Source: CAWFSE01 sp963697565
GTDB taxonomy: Bacteria > Actinomycetota > Actinomycetes > CAVWCF01
Assembly (NCBI GenBank): GCA_963697565.1
Contig: CAVOOM010000006.1
Span: 248,001-312,000, forward strand
DNA length: 64,000 nucleotides
Direction of reading: 5' to 3'
Positions 9,582 to 17,885 of the stretch are shown piece after piece. A program made the position numbers and the translations under genes. Below the pieces are notes generated by a model. That model was not told the origin of the DNA and searched no databases. It saw only the letters and a program-made list of their open reading frames with translations. Every line of letters starts with the position of its first letter. The first letter of the stretch is position 1.

Positions 9582-10145
9582 GTGGAAGCGGCGGTTGCCG
9601 AATGCGTGGCCGTCGTACACGCCGGCTCGGACGCGGACTGGACGGCGAAGGCGGGACGTCTGGAGTGGGACTGCCGTGGCACCGTCCTGCACCTGGCTAG
9701 CGACTTCCGACGGGTACGCCGGACAGTTGATCGCTCCGCGGCTCCACGGGTACGTCCCCTTCGACGTCGATCCTCGACGGGAACCCGGATGCCGCGGGGC
9801 TTGCGGAGGTCGTTCTGGCCACGGGCGGCCTCCTCGGCTTCAGCGGCGAGGACGACGGCTGCGGGCGCAGTCGAGTTGGCATCCCTGATGGCATGGCAGG
9901 ACCTTCCGACTTCTGCGCGATGGGGGCCGTCGAGGCGCTGGTCCACACGCACGCACCTGTCCGAGCGGCTCGATGTCGTCGTGGAGGCGCCGGAGTGGCT
10001 CGCGACGCGGGTCCTTGAGCACGTGTTCAGCCCGGGAGCGGCCGAGCAGCTCATGGCATCGCGCTGCTCTTGGCGACTGGGCGCCGTCCCCGGCGACACG
10101 GGTGCCTTCACGACCGCGTGGCGCTGGCACAACACCGGAACGTGA
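9582..10145 (+). pseudogene. DinB/maleylpyruvate-isomerase-like protein, three frame breaks
   Basis: Reading across three single extra bases (near 9706, 9770 and 9945) gives about 187 residues: EAAVAECVAVVHAGSDADW, WDCRGTVLHLASD (the metal-binding His region), YAGQLIAPRLHGYVPFDV, NPDAAGLAEVVLATGGLL, then EALVHTH and a carboxy-terminal CSWRLGAVPGDTGAF. This pattern fits the mycothiol-dependent maleylpyruvate isomerase / DinB-like helical bundle family in actinobacteria; the substrate is unknown. The net shift of three bases returns to the starting frame. Third-position GC is visibly lower than in its neighbours, hinting at recent acquisition. It may be a real decayed gene or an intact gene with sequencing errors. 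Confidence 0.55.
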
Positions 10146-10308
10146 CCGGGTCGGTCACGCCACTGATGCCCACCTGACCCATCGCGGTCACCGACGCCCA
10201 TGCTTCGGGTCTGCTACCCGGCACGAACGCGTTGATGATGGCCGGCGCTCGAGACTGGACCTGGCCTCCTGCTCGTCCGCCCTTGCCGGGCTGTCTAGCC
10301 TGCCTCCC

Positions 10309-11293
10309 ATGCGACCCACCGCGCCCTCGCGGCCAGCGGACCTGCCCCCCACGCGACGCATCGCCGACCTCGAGGTCGGGCCGATCGGCCTGGGCTGCAT
10401 GCCGATGTCCAACCCCGGGATGCTCGACCACCGCGACCGCGCAATGGCCACGATCCACGCCGCCCTCGACGCGGGCTGCACGCTGCTCGACACCTCCGAC
10501 ATCTACGCGCCGTCCGGCGCCGAGGTCGGCCACAACGAGCGGCTGGTCGCCGAGGCGCTGCGGACGTGGGACGCGCCCGCGGAAGGCCGCGCCCGCGTCG
10601 TCGTGGCGACCAAGGGCGGGATCACCCGTCGCCCCGGGCCCGACGGCGACGTGTGGGGGCGCGACGGCCGGCCCGCCGCCCTGCGGGCCGCCGCCGAGGC
10701 CAGCCTCGAGCGGCTCGGCGGGGACGCCCTTGACCTCTACTACCTGCACCGGGCCGACCCGTCGGTGCCGTACGCCGAGCAGATCGCCGGCCTCGTCGCC
10801 GTACGCGATGCGGGGCTGGCCCGGCGGATCGCGGTCTCCAACGCCGACCTCGCCCAGCTCGACGTCGCGCTCGAGGTGGCCGGCGGGCCGGAGGACGGCG
10901 GCATCTGCGCCGTGCAGAACGAGCGCTCGCCGCGCTTCCGGGTCGACGACGACGTGGTCGCCCGCTGCGCCGAGCGCGGCATCGCGTACCTGCCGTGGTC
11001 ACCCCTCGGCGGCGCGACGCAGGCGCACGAGGTCGGCTCGCGCCACGCCGCGTTCGCGGAGGTGGCGCGAGGCGCACGGGGTGAGCCCGCAGCGCGTCAC
11101 CCTCGCCTGGCTGCTGGGGCTGGGGCCGCAGGTCATCCCGATCCCCGGCTCGACCCGCCCGGAGACCGTGCTCGACTCGCTGGCCGCCGCGACCCTGGTC
11201 CTCACGGCGGCCGAGCGCGCGGCGCTCGACGCCACGGGCCCGGCCGACTCCTCGATGTACCCCGACACGACGCCCAAGCCGCCGCTGCGCTGA
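10309..11293 (+). CDS. aldo/keto reductase (frameshifted)
   Basis: About 328 residues with the (alpha/beta)8 AKR fold: VGPIGLGCMPMSNPGM, the catalytic Asp and Tyr in LLDTSDIYAP, the Lys in VVVATKGGI, the His region YYLHRADP, then AVSNADLAQL, and the NADPH-binding IPIPGSTRPETVLDSL. It reduces aldehydes or ketones with NADPH; the substrate cannot be told. One frame break near 11062 (GCGCGAGGCGC) splits EVAR from EAHGVSPQRVTLAWLL. ATG 10309 fits the usual start. The preceding 163 bp holds no gene I can support. Confidence 0.82.
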
Positions 11294-11303
11294 GGAGGGC
11301 GGC

Positions 11304-11867
11304 TCAGCGCCGGGCGTCCCACTCGGAGCGGAGCAGGGCGTAGACCGCCTCGTCGGTCCACTCCCCCTTGATCCACTCGTTCTCGCGCAGCAGCGCCTCG
11401 CGGCGCATCCCGAGCTTCTCGCAGACCCGGGCGGACGCGGCGTTGCGCGCGTCCAGCCGCGCGCAGATCCGGTGCAGCCCGTAGTGGTCGAAGCCGAGCC
11501 CGAGCATCGCCAGCGCCGCCTCGGTCGCGTACCCGCGCGAGGCGTGGTCGGGGTGCACCACCCAGCCCAGCTCGCCCTGCTGGTGCTCGCGGCTGGCCCA
11601 GTTCAGCCCGATGTCGCCCACGTACGCCCCGGACTCGGCGTGCTCGATCACCAGCACGAGGTCGCTGCGGCCCTCGTCGAGGTGGGTCAGCTCGAGCCGG
11701 CGCTCGACCACCAGCAGGTCCTCCTCGCGGGTGCGCACCCCCCACTCGAGGTAGCGCACGACCTCCTCGCGCCCGCGCACGTCGACGAGCGCGTCGAGGT
11801 CGGAGCGCCGGTACGGCCGCAGCAGCAGCCGCTCGGTGCGGATCGGGTACGCCGGCGGCTCGGGCAC
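11304..11867 (-). CDS. GNAT family N-acetyltransferase (RimJ/RimL-like)
   Basis: 188 residues from GTG 11867, chosen because the family start YPIRTERLLLRPYRRSDLDAL follows directly. The acetyl-CoA loop is HPDHASRGYATEAALAML, and the late part (ICARLDARNAASARVCEKLGMRREA) is typical of RimJ/RimL-type N-acetyltransferases acting on protein amino termini or small molecules. It converges with the aldo/keto reductase and is divergent from pirin. Confidence 0.85.
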   Translation of the reverse strand: MPEPPAYPIRTERLLLRPYRRSDLDALVDVRGREEVVRYLEWGVRTREEDLLVVERRLELTHLDEGRSDLVLVIEHAESGAYVGDIGLNWASREHQQGELGWVVHPDHASRGYATEAALAMLGLGFDHYGLHRICARLDARNAASARVCEKLGMRREALLRENEWIKGEWTDEAVYALLRSEWDARR

Positions 11868-11905
11868 CGCCGCAGCGTACGGGCTGGCCCGGCTTGCGGA
11901 AAGTA

Positions 11906-11919
11906 GTTGACTCCTCAAC
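11906..11919. promoter_or_regulatory. palindromic operator in front of pirin
   Basis: GTTGACTCCTCAAC forms a dyad (GTTGA, 4-nt spacer, TCAAC) 30 bp before the pirin ATG. It is of the size and type bound by MarR-family repressors. No MarR gene is visible in the window, so the regulator is inferred. Confidence 0.45.
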
Positions 11920-11948
11920 AATAGAGGGAACCGCCAGAGGAGCCCGCC

Positions 11949-12917
11949 ATGCCCGCCGTCACCGTCCCCGACCTACTCGTCCTGCCGCGCGTCCAGCGCC
12001 CCGCCACCGCCCTGGCGCCGCAGCGCGCCGTGGTCAGCGTGACGACCGCGCCGACCGGCTTCGAGGGCGAGGGCTTCCCGGTCCACCGCGCCTTCGCCGG
12101 CGTCGACCTGCGGCTGCTCGACCCGTTCATCCACATGGACCAGATGGGCGCGGTCGAGTACGCCCCCGGCGAGCCCAAGGGCACCCCGTGGCACCCGCAC
12201 CGCGGCTTCGAGACGGTCACCTACATGATCGACGGCGAGATGGCCCACCGCGACAGCCAGGGCGGCGGCGGCCTGATCACCAACGGCGACACCCAGTGGA
12301 TGACCGCCGGCAGCGGCCTGCTGCACATCGAGACCCCGCCCGAGGCGCTGGTGGTGAGCGGCGGGCTCTTCCACGGCATCCAGCTGTGGGTCAACCTGCC
12401 CAAGACGCTCAAGATGGCCGACCCGCGCTACCAGGACATCCGCGCCGGCGAGGTCTCGCTGGCCACCACCGGCGACGGCGGCGCGCTTCTGCGCGTCATC
12501 GCCGGCGAGCTCGCCGGCGCCGAGGGCCCGTTGCCGGGCCCCGGCGTGACCCACACGCCGATCACCCTCGTCCACGCCACCGTGGCTCCCGGCGCGCAGG
12601 TCGACCTGCCCTGGGACCCGGGCTTCAACGCACTGGTCTACGTGCTGTCCGGCCGCGGCTCGGTGGGCGCCGACCGCCGGCCGCTCGTCGACGGCCAGCT
12701 GGCGGTCTTCGGCCCCGGCGACTGGCTGAGCCTGGCCGCCGACGCCGGGCAGGACAGCCGAACGCCCGCCCTCGATGTGCTCATCCTGGGCGGCCGGCCG
12801 ATCCGCGAGCCGGTCGCGGCGTACGGTCCGTTCGTGATGAACACCCGCGCCGAGCTCGTGCAGGCCTTCGACGACTTCCAGGCCGGCCGGCTCGGCCAGA
12901 TCCCGGCGGACGCGTGA
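11949..12917 (+). CDS. pirin family protein (bicupin)
   Basis: 322 residues. Pirin signature over residues 40-130: DPFIHMDQMGAVEY, then the metal-binding HPHRGFETVTYMIDGEMAHRD with His-His-His-Glu spacing, and WMTAGSGLLHIETP. A second cupin half follows (LPWDPGFNALVYVLSGRGSV). Pirins are iron-binding proteins, some with quercetinase or redox-sensing activity; the role here is unknown. It has an AGAGGAG ribosome-binding site and a MarR-type palindrome just upstream. The last bases overlap the start of the TPR gene by 4 nt. Confidence 0.9.
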   Translation: MPAVTVPDLLVLPRVQRPATALAPQRAVVSVTTAPTGFEGEGFPVHRAFAGVDLRLLDPFIHMDQMGAVEYAPGEPKGTPWHPHRGFETVTYMIDGEMAHRDSQGGGGLITNGDTQWMTAGSGLLHIETPPEALVVSGGLFHGIQLWVNLPKTLKMADPRYQDIRAGEVSLATTGDGGALLRVIAGELAGAEGPLPGPGVTHTPITLVHATVAPGAQVDLPWDPGFNALVYVLSGRGSVGADRRPLVDGQLAVFGPGDWLSLAADAGQDSRTPALDVLILGGRPIREPVAAYGPFVMNTRAELVQAFDDFQAGRLGQIPADA

Positions 12918-13294
12918 TCGACGGGCTGCGCCCGCTCGACGGCCGCGAGGTGCTGGCGCAGGCCGAGATCCTGCTCGACGGGGGCGACCCCAACGCGGCG
13001 TGCGCGCTGCTTGAGCCGCTCGTCGATGAGCCGCCGCGCCGCGCGGACGTGCTGCTGCTGCTCGCCCGGTCGTACTACGCGGCCGCGCGCCTCCAGCGGG
13101 CCGAGGCGCTCTTCGCCGAGCTGGCCGAGCGCGACCCCACCGACCACTACGCCCTGCACGCGCTCGGCCGCACCTTGCAGCGGCAGGGCCGAAACGCCGA
13201 GGCGCTCGGCCCGCTGCGGCTGGCCGCCGCGATGCGCCCCTGCGAGGAGTACGAGGCCGCCGCCGCCGACGCCGCCCTGCGCGCCGCCCGCTGA
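12914..13294 (+). CDS. small tetratricopeptide-repeat protein
   Basis: 126 residues from GTG 12914, which overlaps the pirin stop as GTGA. Two to three TPR units are visible (ADVLLLLARSYYAAARLQRAEALFAEL, quoted in meaning, and DHYALHALGRTLQRQGRNAEALGPLRLA). TPRs mediate protein contacts; coupling to pirin suggests the two act together. This pirin-TPR pairing recurs in actinobacteria to my knowledge, but no function is assigned. Confidence 0.8.
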   Translation: MIDGLRPLDGREVLAQAEILLDGGDPNAACALLEPLVDEPPRRADVLLLLARSYYAAARLQRAEALFAELAERDPTDHYALHALGRTLQRQGRNAEALGPLRLAAAMRPCEEYEAAAADAALRAAR

Positions 13295-13322
13295 CCGTCC
13301 CTCGTGAGCGCCACCCCGCCGC

Positions 13323-13376
13323 CCGAGTTGTCAGAGATAGGGGTGGCCATAGCCTCCGCGTACGCTGACAAGTCGG
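13323..13376. repeat. dispersed palindromic element, copy 1
   Basis: 54-bp imperfect hairpin with outer arms CCGAGTTGTCAGAG and CGCTGACAAGTCGG (12 of 14 pairs) and the loop motif GGCCATAGCC. A second, better copy lies at 50251-50304. This copy sits in the convergent gap between the TPR gene and the malectin-like gene and could act as a bidirectional terminator there. Confidence 0.6.
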
Positions 13377-13388
13377 AGGGGGCTGCGG

Positions 13389-14087
13389 CTACCGAAGGAT
13401 CTCGATCCCCTTGATCGCGGGGTTCTCGACCACGTGGTCGAAGGACACCGTGATCACGCCCGCCTGCGGGAGAGCCGCGAACGTGCGGGTGATGCCCTTG
13501 TCGCCGGAGTTGCCCGCGGCGACGTACACGTCGAAGTTGTCGAGCACGAGCACGCCGTTGACGAACACGTCGAAGACGCGCGCCCCGGGGGCCATCGTCC
13601 CGGCGTAGATGTCGGCGAAGTAGAGCCGCACCCGCTTGACGGGGGCGGTGAGACCGGTGAACTGGTACGTCATCGGCGTGCCGCCGGCGGGGTCCCACCG
13701 CTCGTTCTGGAAGACCGCCTGGGGGGTTCCCACCGGCACCGATGGGTCGGTCATGTTGATGGTCGCGGTGGTCGTGTAGGTGTTCGAGTTGGCCGGGTTC
13801 ATCAGGCCCGCGTACGGCGCGGCCGCGGTGTCCTGGACCCAGTCCGGGCCGGGCACCACGATCCCGGCGCCACCGGAGTTGACCCGGGTCACGACGGTGT
13901 TGGCGGTCCAGGCGGCGGTGCCGAACGTGTTGGCGGCCGAGGCTGCGGTGTCCTGGAAGAGCGCCCGGGTCGGAGCAAGGCCGACTCCCACCAGGCTCAC
14001 CGCGAGCAGGCCGACGAACGCCATCAGCGCGGGGCGTCGGGTGTCGAGCGCCAATGCCGAGCGCGCGCCCCAGGCCGGCAGGCCCAC
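13389..14087 (-). CDS. SipW-dependent secreted protein with malectin-like domain
   Basis: 232 residues from GTG 14087. Residues about 20-60 form a hydrophobic helix followed by PTRALFQDTAASAANTF, which resembles the cleavage region of SipW-processed CalY/TasA proteins (ALF-x-D). The mature part reads VVTRVNSGGAGIVVPGPDW, then NERWDPAGGTPMTYQF, VKRVRLYFADIY, RVFDVFVNGVLVLDNFDVY, and FDHVVENPAIKGIEIL, the pattern of malectin / di-glucose-binding domains. It is the last gene of the two-peptidase cluster. Its start is in the same frame as the corrected end of the upstream peptidase gene, so the boundary between the two is uncertain. Confidence 0.75.
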   Translation of the reverse strand: MGLPAWGARSALALDTRRPALMAFVGLLAVSLVGVGLAPTRALFQDTAASAANTFGTAAWTANTVVTRVNSGGAGIVVPGPDWVQDTAAAPYAGLMNPANSNTYTTTATINMTDPSVPVGTPQAVFQNERWDPAGGTPMTYQFTGLTAPVKRVRLYFADIYAGTMAPGARVFDVFVNGVLVLDNFDVYVAAGNSGDKGITRTFAALPQAGVITVSFDHVVENPAIKGIEILR

Positions 14088-14692
14088 CCGGGATCCGCCG
14101 CCGGCGCTCGGCCGCCGCCGAGGGGCGAGCGGGACAGGCCCGTAGACGAGCGGCGCCCGCAGCAGGCCCCCGGATGCCCAGCAGGTCGCGCAGGGACCAG
14201 GCCATCACCACGAGCATCGGCAGGCCGTAGAGCCACGCGCGCAAGCGCTGAATCCTCGAGCACCACGGCAGCACGGCCGGCTTCGGGGAGCACGACCTGG
14301 GTGTGGGCGACCAGATTGGAGAGCGGCGCCAAGTCGGGGTCTGACACGGGGTTGGCGTCGCCCCGGGTCTGCACGAAGGGCACGCCGTCAACGATGCGCA
14401 GCGCCGCGACCCGGTGGGTCACGAGGCCACCGCCGGACAGCGGGCGGAAGGTGACCACGTCGCCGACCCGCACCGCGGCGCGCTCGGCGTCGTCGAGGCG
14501 GTCGACCACGAGGGCGTCGCCGGCGGAGAAGTACGGCTCCATCGAGCCGGAGGTCACGACCAGCAACTGGTGGCCGGTGCTCTTGACCGCCAGGGCCCCG
14601 AGCGTGACCGCGAGCAGCGCGACGAGCGCCAGGCCGAGGGCCGCGGCGCCGCCGCGGACCAGGGCGGCGCGCGCTCGTCGCGCTGCTCGCAT
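14088..14692 (-). CDS. sipW: SipW-type signal peptidase, second copy (frameshifted)
   Basis: S26B signal peptidase of the ER/archaeal/SipW type: an amino-terminal helix, QLLVVTSGSMEPYFSAGDALVV (catalytic Ser in SGSM), GGLVTHRVAAL (catalytic His), VQTRGDANPVSDPDLAPL, and a carboxy-terminal helix WLYGLPMLVVMAW. It would cleave the leaders of the neighbouring CalY-like and malectin-like proteins at the outer membrane face. Two breaks interrupt the end, near 14250 and near 14165 (a GGGGG run). With both corrected the frame has no stop before the malectin-like gene, so either a further error removes it or the genes overlap or are fused; the end given is a guess. Confidence 0.78.
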
Positions 14693-14747
14693 GTCAGCCT
14701 CCTGGAGGGGGAGTTCGGGGGCGATCGTCGATCCGGTCAGGGCCGGA

Positions 14748-15365
14748 TCAGGGGTTGTTGGCGACCTGTTCGGCGTCGAACGTGAACGTTGCCGTGGTGG
14801 TCGTGCTCGCCAGCGTCGAGGTGACCGCGGTCGGCAGCAGCACCCGCAGGCAGAGCACCTCGTTGGTGGCTGCGTTGAGCACCCGGTCGCCGGCCTGGGC
14901 CCCGGCGGCGTTGCTGCCGAAGACGGCCGTGCCGGTGGTCGTGCCGAGCACCCCGGGCCCGTAGAGGACCGTCCCTGTGGCGTTGAAGTTCGCGGTGGTG
15001 CACGACGCCACGCCGGTCTTCACGGTCAGCTGCAGCGCGGCGGCAAGCGGGTTCTCGGTGGTGGTCGAGCGCAGCGCGTAGCGCAGCTGCAGCGATCCGG
15101 CGTTGGCCACGGTGATCGGCGCCACCACCTGGTCGCCGGGGGCCATGCCCGACAGCGCCACGGCCGCGGTGGCCGGGGTCGCGCTGATGTCGACGTTGCC
15201 GGTGACGAAGGTGTTGGAGGCGACCGTCGCCTGGTCGGTGAACAGCGCGCCGGTCAGCGCGCTGGACAGGCCGATCGACGAGACGGCCAGCGTCGCGACC
15301 GCGACCGCCAGCCGGCGCTTGCGCGCGCCGTCGCCGGGCTGGGATCCGGGCAGGGATCGGGACAT
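14748..15365 (-). CDS. CalY/TasA-like SipW-dependent secreted protein 2
   Basis: 205 residues. The leader has a basic start (GARKRRLAVAVATL), a hydrophobic helix and then LTGALFTDQATVASNTFVTG, the motif of SipW-type leaders. The mature domain is beta-rich and Thr/Ala-rich: VDISATPATAAVAL, MAPGDQVVAPITVANAGSLQLRYAL and a pair of cysteines (VASCTTAN and VLCLRVLL). This matches the CalY/TasA/camelysin family, which makes extracellular fibres or proteases-like surface proteins in Bacillus; the actinobacterial role is unknown. It lies 27 bp after sipW copy 1 and 55 bp before copy 2. Confidence 0.78.
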   Translation of the reverse strand: MSRSLPGSQPGDGARKRRLAVAVATLAVSSIGLSSALTGALFTDQATVASNTFVTGNVDISATPATAAVALSGMAPGDQVVAPITVANAGSLQLRYALRSTTTENPLAAALQLTVKTGVASCTTANFNATGTVLYGPGVLGTTTGTAVFGSNAAGAQAGDRVLNAATNEVLCLRVLLPTAVTSTLASTTTTATFTFDAEQVANNP

Positions 15366-15392
15366 GGCAGGGCTCCTCGGGGAAGGGGTCGG

Positions 15393-15986
15393 TCAGACCC
15401 ACTCCGGGACCGGCCGGACGGCGGGTCCCGAGGCGGGGGCGGGGCGTGAACGGCGGATCGCGGCGATCTCGGCCGCGATGAGCATCAGCAGGGGCGGGAC
15501 GAAGATGACGAAGTGGCCCATCGGCGAGGTCGCCCACAGCAGCAGCTGGCCGCAGCCCATGGGAACCCAGCCGCAGACGGCCGGCTGCCCGTCGATGATC
15601 CCGACGATGTTCGCGACGGGGGTCAGGTCGGGGTCGTAGACGTCGTTGGCGTCGCCGCGGGTGCGGACGTACGCGGTGGGCCGCCCGTTCGCGTCGGGAA
15701 CCGTGTGCAGGGAGGCGATCCGGTGGGTCACGAGTCCGGTGCCGTTGATCGGCTGGAAGGTGATCACCATCTGGGGCCGCAGCTCGTCGACCGCGACCGA
15801 GCGCATCACGACCGCGTCGCCGGGCTCGAACGTCGGGGCCATGCTGCCGCTGGTGACGACGAGCAGCTGGTCGCCGATCACCTTGTAGTAGACCGGTAGG
15901 GCGACTGAGATCGCGGCGAGGACGAGGCTGGCCGCCAACGCGAGGCGCACCGCCACGCGCAGCAGGCGTCCGCCAGCCTCGTCCAT
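15393..15986 (-). CDS. sipW: SipW-type signal peptidase, first copy
   Basis: 197 residues and intact. An amino-terminal helix (VAVRLALAASLVLAAISVAL) is followed by DQLLVVTSGSMAPTFEPGDAVV (catalytic Ser), GTGLVTHRIASL (catalytic His), YVRTRGDANDVYDPDL and a carboxy-terminal hydrophobic helix (MGHFVIFVPPLLMLIAAEI). The Ser-His layout, lacking the general-base Lys of LepB, marks it as the SipW/Sec11 type. It lies 25 bp downstream of CalY-like gene 1 and 27 bp upstream of gene 2, so it is co-transcribed with its presumed substrates. Confidence 0.9.
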   Translation of the reverse strand: MDEAGGRLLRVAVRLALAASLVLAAISVALPVYYKVIGDQLLVVTSGSMAPTFEPGDAVVMRSVAVDELRPQMVITFQPINGTGLVTHRIASLHTVPDANGRPTAYVRTRGDANDVYDPDLTPVANIVGIIDGQPAVCGWVPMGCGQLLLWATSPMGHFVIFVPPLLMLIAAEIAAIRRSRPAPASGPAVRPVPEWV

Positions 15987-16011
15987 CGCCGCTCTCCCTT
16001 GTCCGACCGGA

Positions 16012-16645
16012 TCAGCTGGCGATGCCGGCGCGCTGCGTCGCGGTGAAGGTGAGGGTCACGTCGGCGTCGTCGCCCTGGAACACGTTGTCGCCGTCCTCCG
16101 CGCCAGCCACGAGGCTGGGCGCAGGGATGCCGCCGTCGGGGAACGAGATGCGGACGCACAGGGACTCGTTGGCAGCGGCGGCCAGCGGCCGGGCGGCGAC
16201 GAGCGAGGCGCCGTTGAGGGGGACCGCCGCAGGCAGCACGGTGGCGGGTGTGCAGGTGGCGGTGTAGTCGGCCTGGACGGCCAGCACGGTGTGCAGCGTG
16301 TCGCCCACGTTGCCGGGGGCGGCCGACGCGTCGACGTCGTAGAACTGGGCGAGCGAGCCGTTGTTGGTGACGGTCACCGCGCGGGTGATCGAGTCGCCGG
16401 GGGCGAAGCCGCCGTTGAGCGGCGACGGTGACGTCGAGGTTGCCGCTGGAGGCGATGTCGACGGTGCCGGCGGTGATCGCGCCGGCGACGGTGTCCTGGT
16501 CGGTGAACAGCGCGCCGGTGGCGAGCGTGGTCACGCCGACGAGCGACAGGCCGACGATGCCGACACTGGCCACCAGCCGGAAGCGCCGCTCGCGCTTCTC
16601 CTCATCGGCCGGGTCGGGCCGCTCGATCTCGGACAGCAGGTCCAT
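16012..16645 (-). CDS. CalY/TasA-like SipW-dependent secreted protein 1 (frameshifted)
   Basis: About 210 residues and first gene of the cluster. The leader reads RRFRLVASVGIVGLSLVGV then TTLATGALFTDQDTVAGAIT, close to that of CalY-like protein 2. The mature part has VDIASSGNLDVTV, FAPGDSITRAVTVTNNGSLAQF, Cys-containing strands (TATCTPATVL, ESLCVRISF) and DADVTLTFTATQ. One extra base near 16425 breaks the frame between DVTVA and LNGGFAPGD. The 121-bp gap to the divergent aminotransferase should hold the cluster promoter, but I do not see an unmistakable one. Confidence 0.75.
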
Positions 16646-16766
16646 GGGGGTGCTCCTCAGGGTGCGCGAGCCCCCGAGCGGGACTCATCCGTTCACCCCT
16701 TCGGCGCAATCGGCCGGATCCTTGAGCGTGGATACCGCGCAAAGGCCGCGGGCCTAGGCTCGGGAC

Positions 16767-17879
16767 ATGACCGAGTCCGCCCGCCGATCCGCCGCCGGCC
16801 CACGCCTGCGGCCGGTGCTGGCCGGGCTTCCGCGCTACGTCCCGGGCCGCCCGGCGAGCGCGGACGAGGGGCTGCGCACGTACAAGGTCTCGTCGAACGA
16901 GAACCCCTACCCGCCGCTGCCCAGCGTGGTCGAGGCCATCGCCCGCGCCGCCGCCGAGGTCAACCGCTACCCCGACCTCACCTCGGCCGGCCTCGTCGCC
17001 GCGCTCGCCGAGCGGCTGGACGTCCCGCCCGGCCACCTCGCGCTCGGCACCGGGTCGGTCGGCGTCTGCCAGCAGCTCGTCCAGGCGGTGGCGGGCCCCG
17101 GCGACGAGGTGGTCTACGCGTGGCGGTCGTTCGAGGCGTACCCGATCATCGTGGCGATCTCCGGCGCCACGTCGGTCCAGGTGCCGCTGCGCGCGGACGA
17201 GGGCCACGACCTCGAGGCGATGGTCGCCGCGCTCACGCCGCGCACCCGGGCGGTCTTCGTCTGCAACCCGAACAACCCCACCGGCGCCGCCGCCCGCCGG
17301 GCCGAGCTGGAGCGCCTCCTCGACGCGGTGCCCGGCGACGTGTTGGTGGTCGTCGACGAGGCCTACCGCGAGTTCGTCACCGACCCGGACGTGCCCGACG
17401 GCCTCGACCTCTACCGCGACCGGCCCAACGTGTGCGTGCTGCGCACCTTCTCCAAGGCGTACGGCCTGGCCGGCCTGCGCGTCGGCTTCGCGGTCGCCCA
17501 CCCGGAGGTGGCCGAGGCGCTGCGCCAGACCGCGGTGCCGTTCGGGGTCTCGACCGTGGCGCAGCAGGCGGCGATCGCCTCGCTGGCGGCCGAGGACGAG
17601 CTGCTGGAGCGGGTGCGCGCGCTGGTCGCCGAGCGCGAGCGGCTGGCGGCCGGGCTCCGCGCCCAGGGCTGGACCCTGCCGGACAGCCAGGCCAACTTCG
17701 TCTGGCTCCGGCTGGGCGGCCGCACCCAGGCCTTCGCCGCGGCGTGCGCCAAGGCCGGCGTGAGCGTGCGGCCGTACGGCGACGAGGGCGTGCGCATCAC
17801 CGCGGCCGAGCCGGAGGCCGGCGACCGGGTGCTCGCCGTCGCCGCGGCGTTCGGGGCCGACCCGCGCGAGCCGGCCTGA
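16767..17879 (+). CDS. aromatic amino acid / histidinol-phosphate aminotransferase
   Basis: 370 residues of the HisC/Pat class of fold-I PLP aminotransferases: YKVSSNENPYPPLPSV at the start, GTGSVGVCQQLVQ, VFVCNPNNPTGA, VVVDEAYREFV and the PLP lysine in RTFSKAYGLAGLRVGFAV. The Gly-Ser-Val-Gly-Val segment and stand-alone location, away from his genes, favour the aromatic aminotransferase Pat over HisC, though both activities are possible. It is convergent with the EamA gene, with only 6 bp between the stops. Confidence 0.85.
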   Translation: MTESARRSAAGPRLRPVLAGLPRYVPGRPASADEGLRTYKVSSNENPYPPLPSVVEAIARAAAEVNRYPDLTSAGLVAALAERLDVPPGHLALGTGSVGVCQQLVQAVAGPGDEVVYAWRSFEAYPIIVAISGATSVQVPLRADEGHDLEAMVAALTPRTRAVFVCNPNNPTGAAARRAELERLLDAVPGDVLVVVDEAYREFVTDPDVPDGLDLYRDRPNVCVLRTFSKAYGLAGLRVGFAVAHPEVAEALRQTAVPFGVSTVAQQAAIASLAAEDELLERVRALVAERERLAAGLRAQGWTLPDSQANFVWLRLGGRTQAFAAACAKAGVSVRPYGDEGVRITAAEPEAGDRVLAVAAAFGADPREPA

Positions 17880-17885
17880 CCGCGC

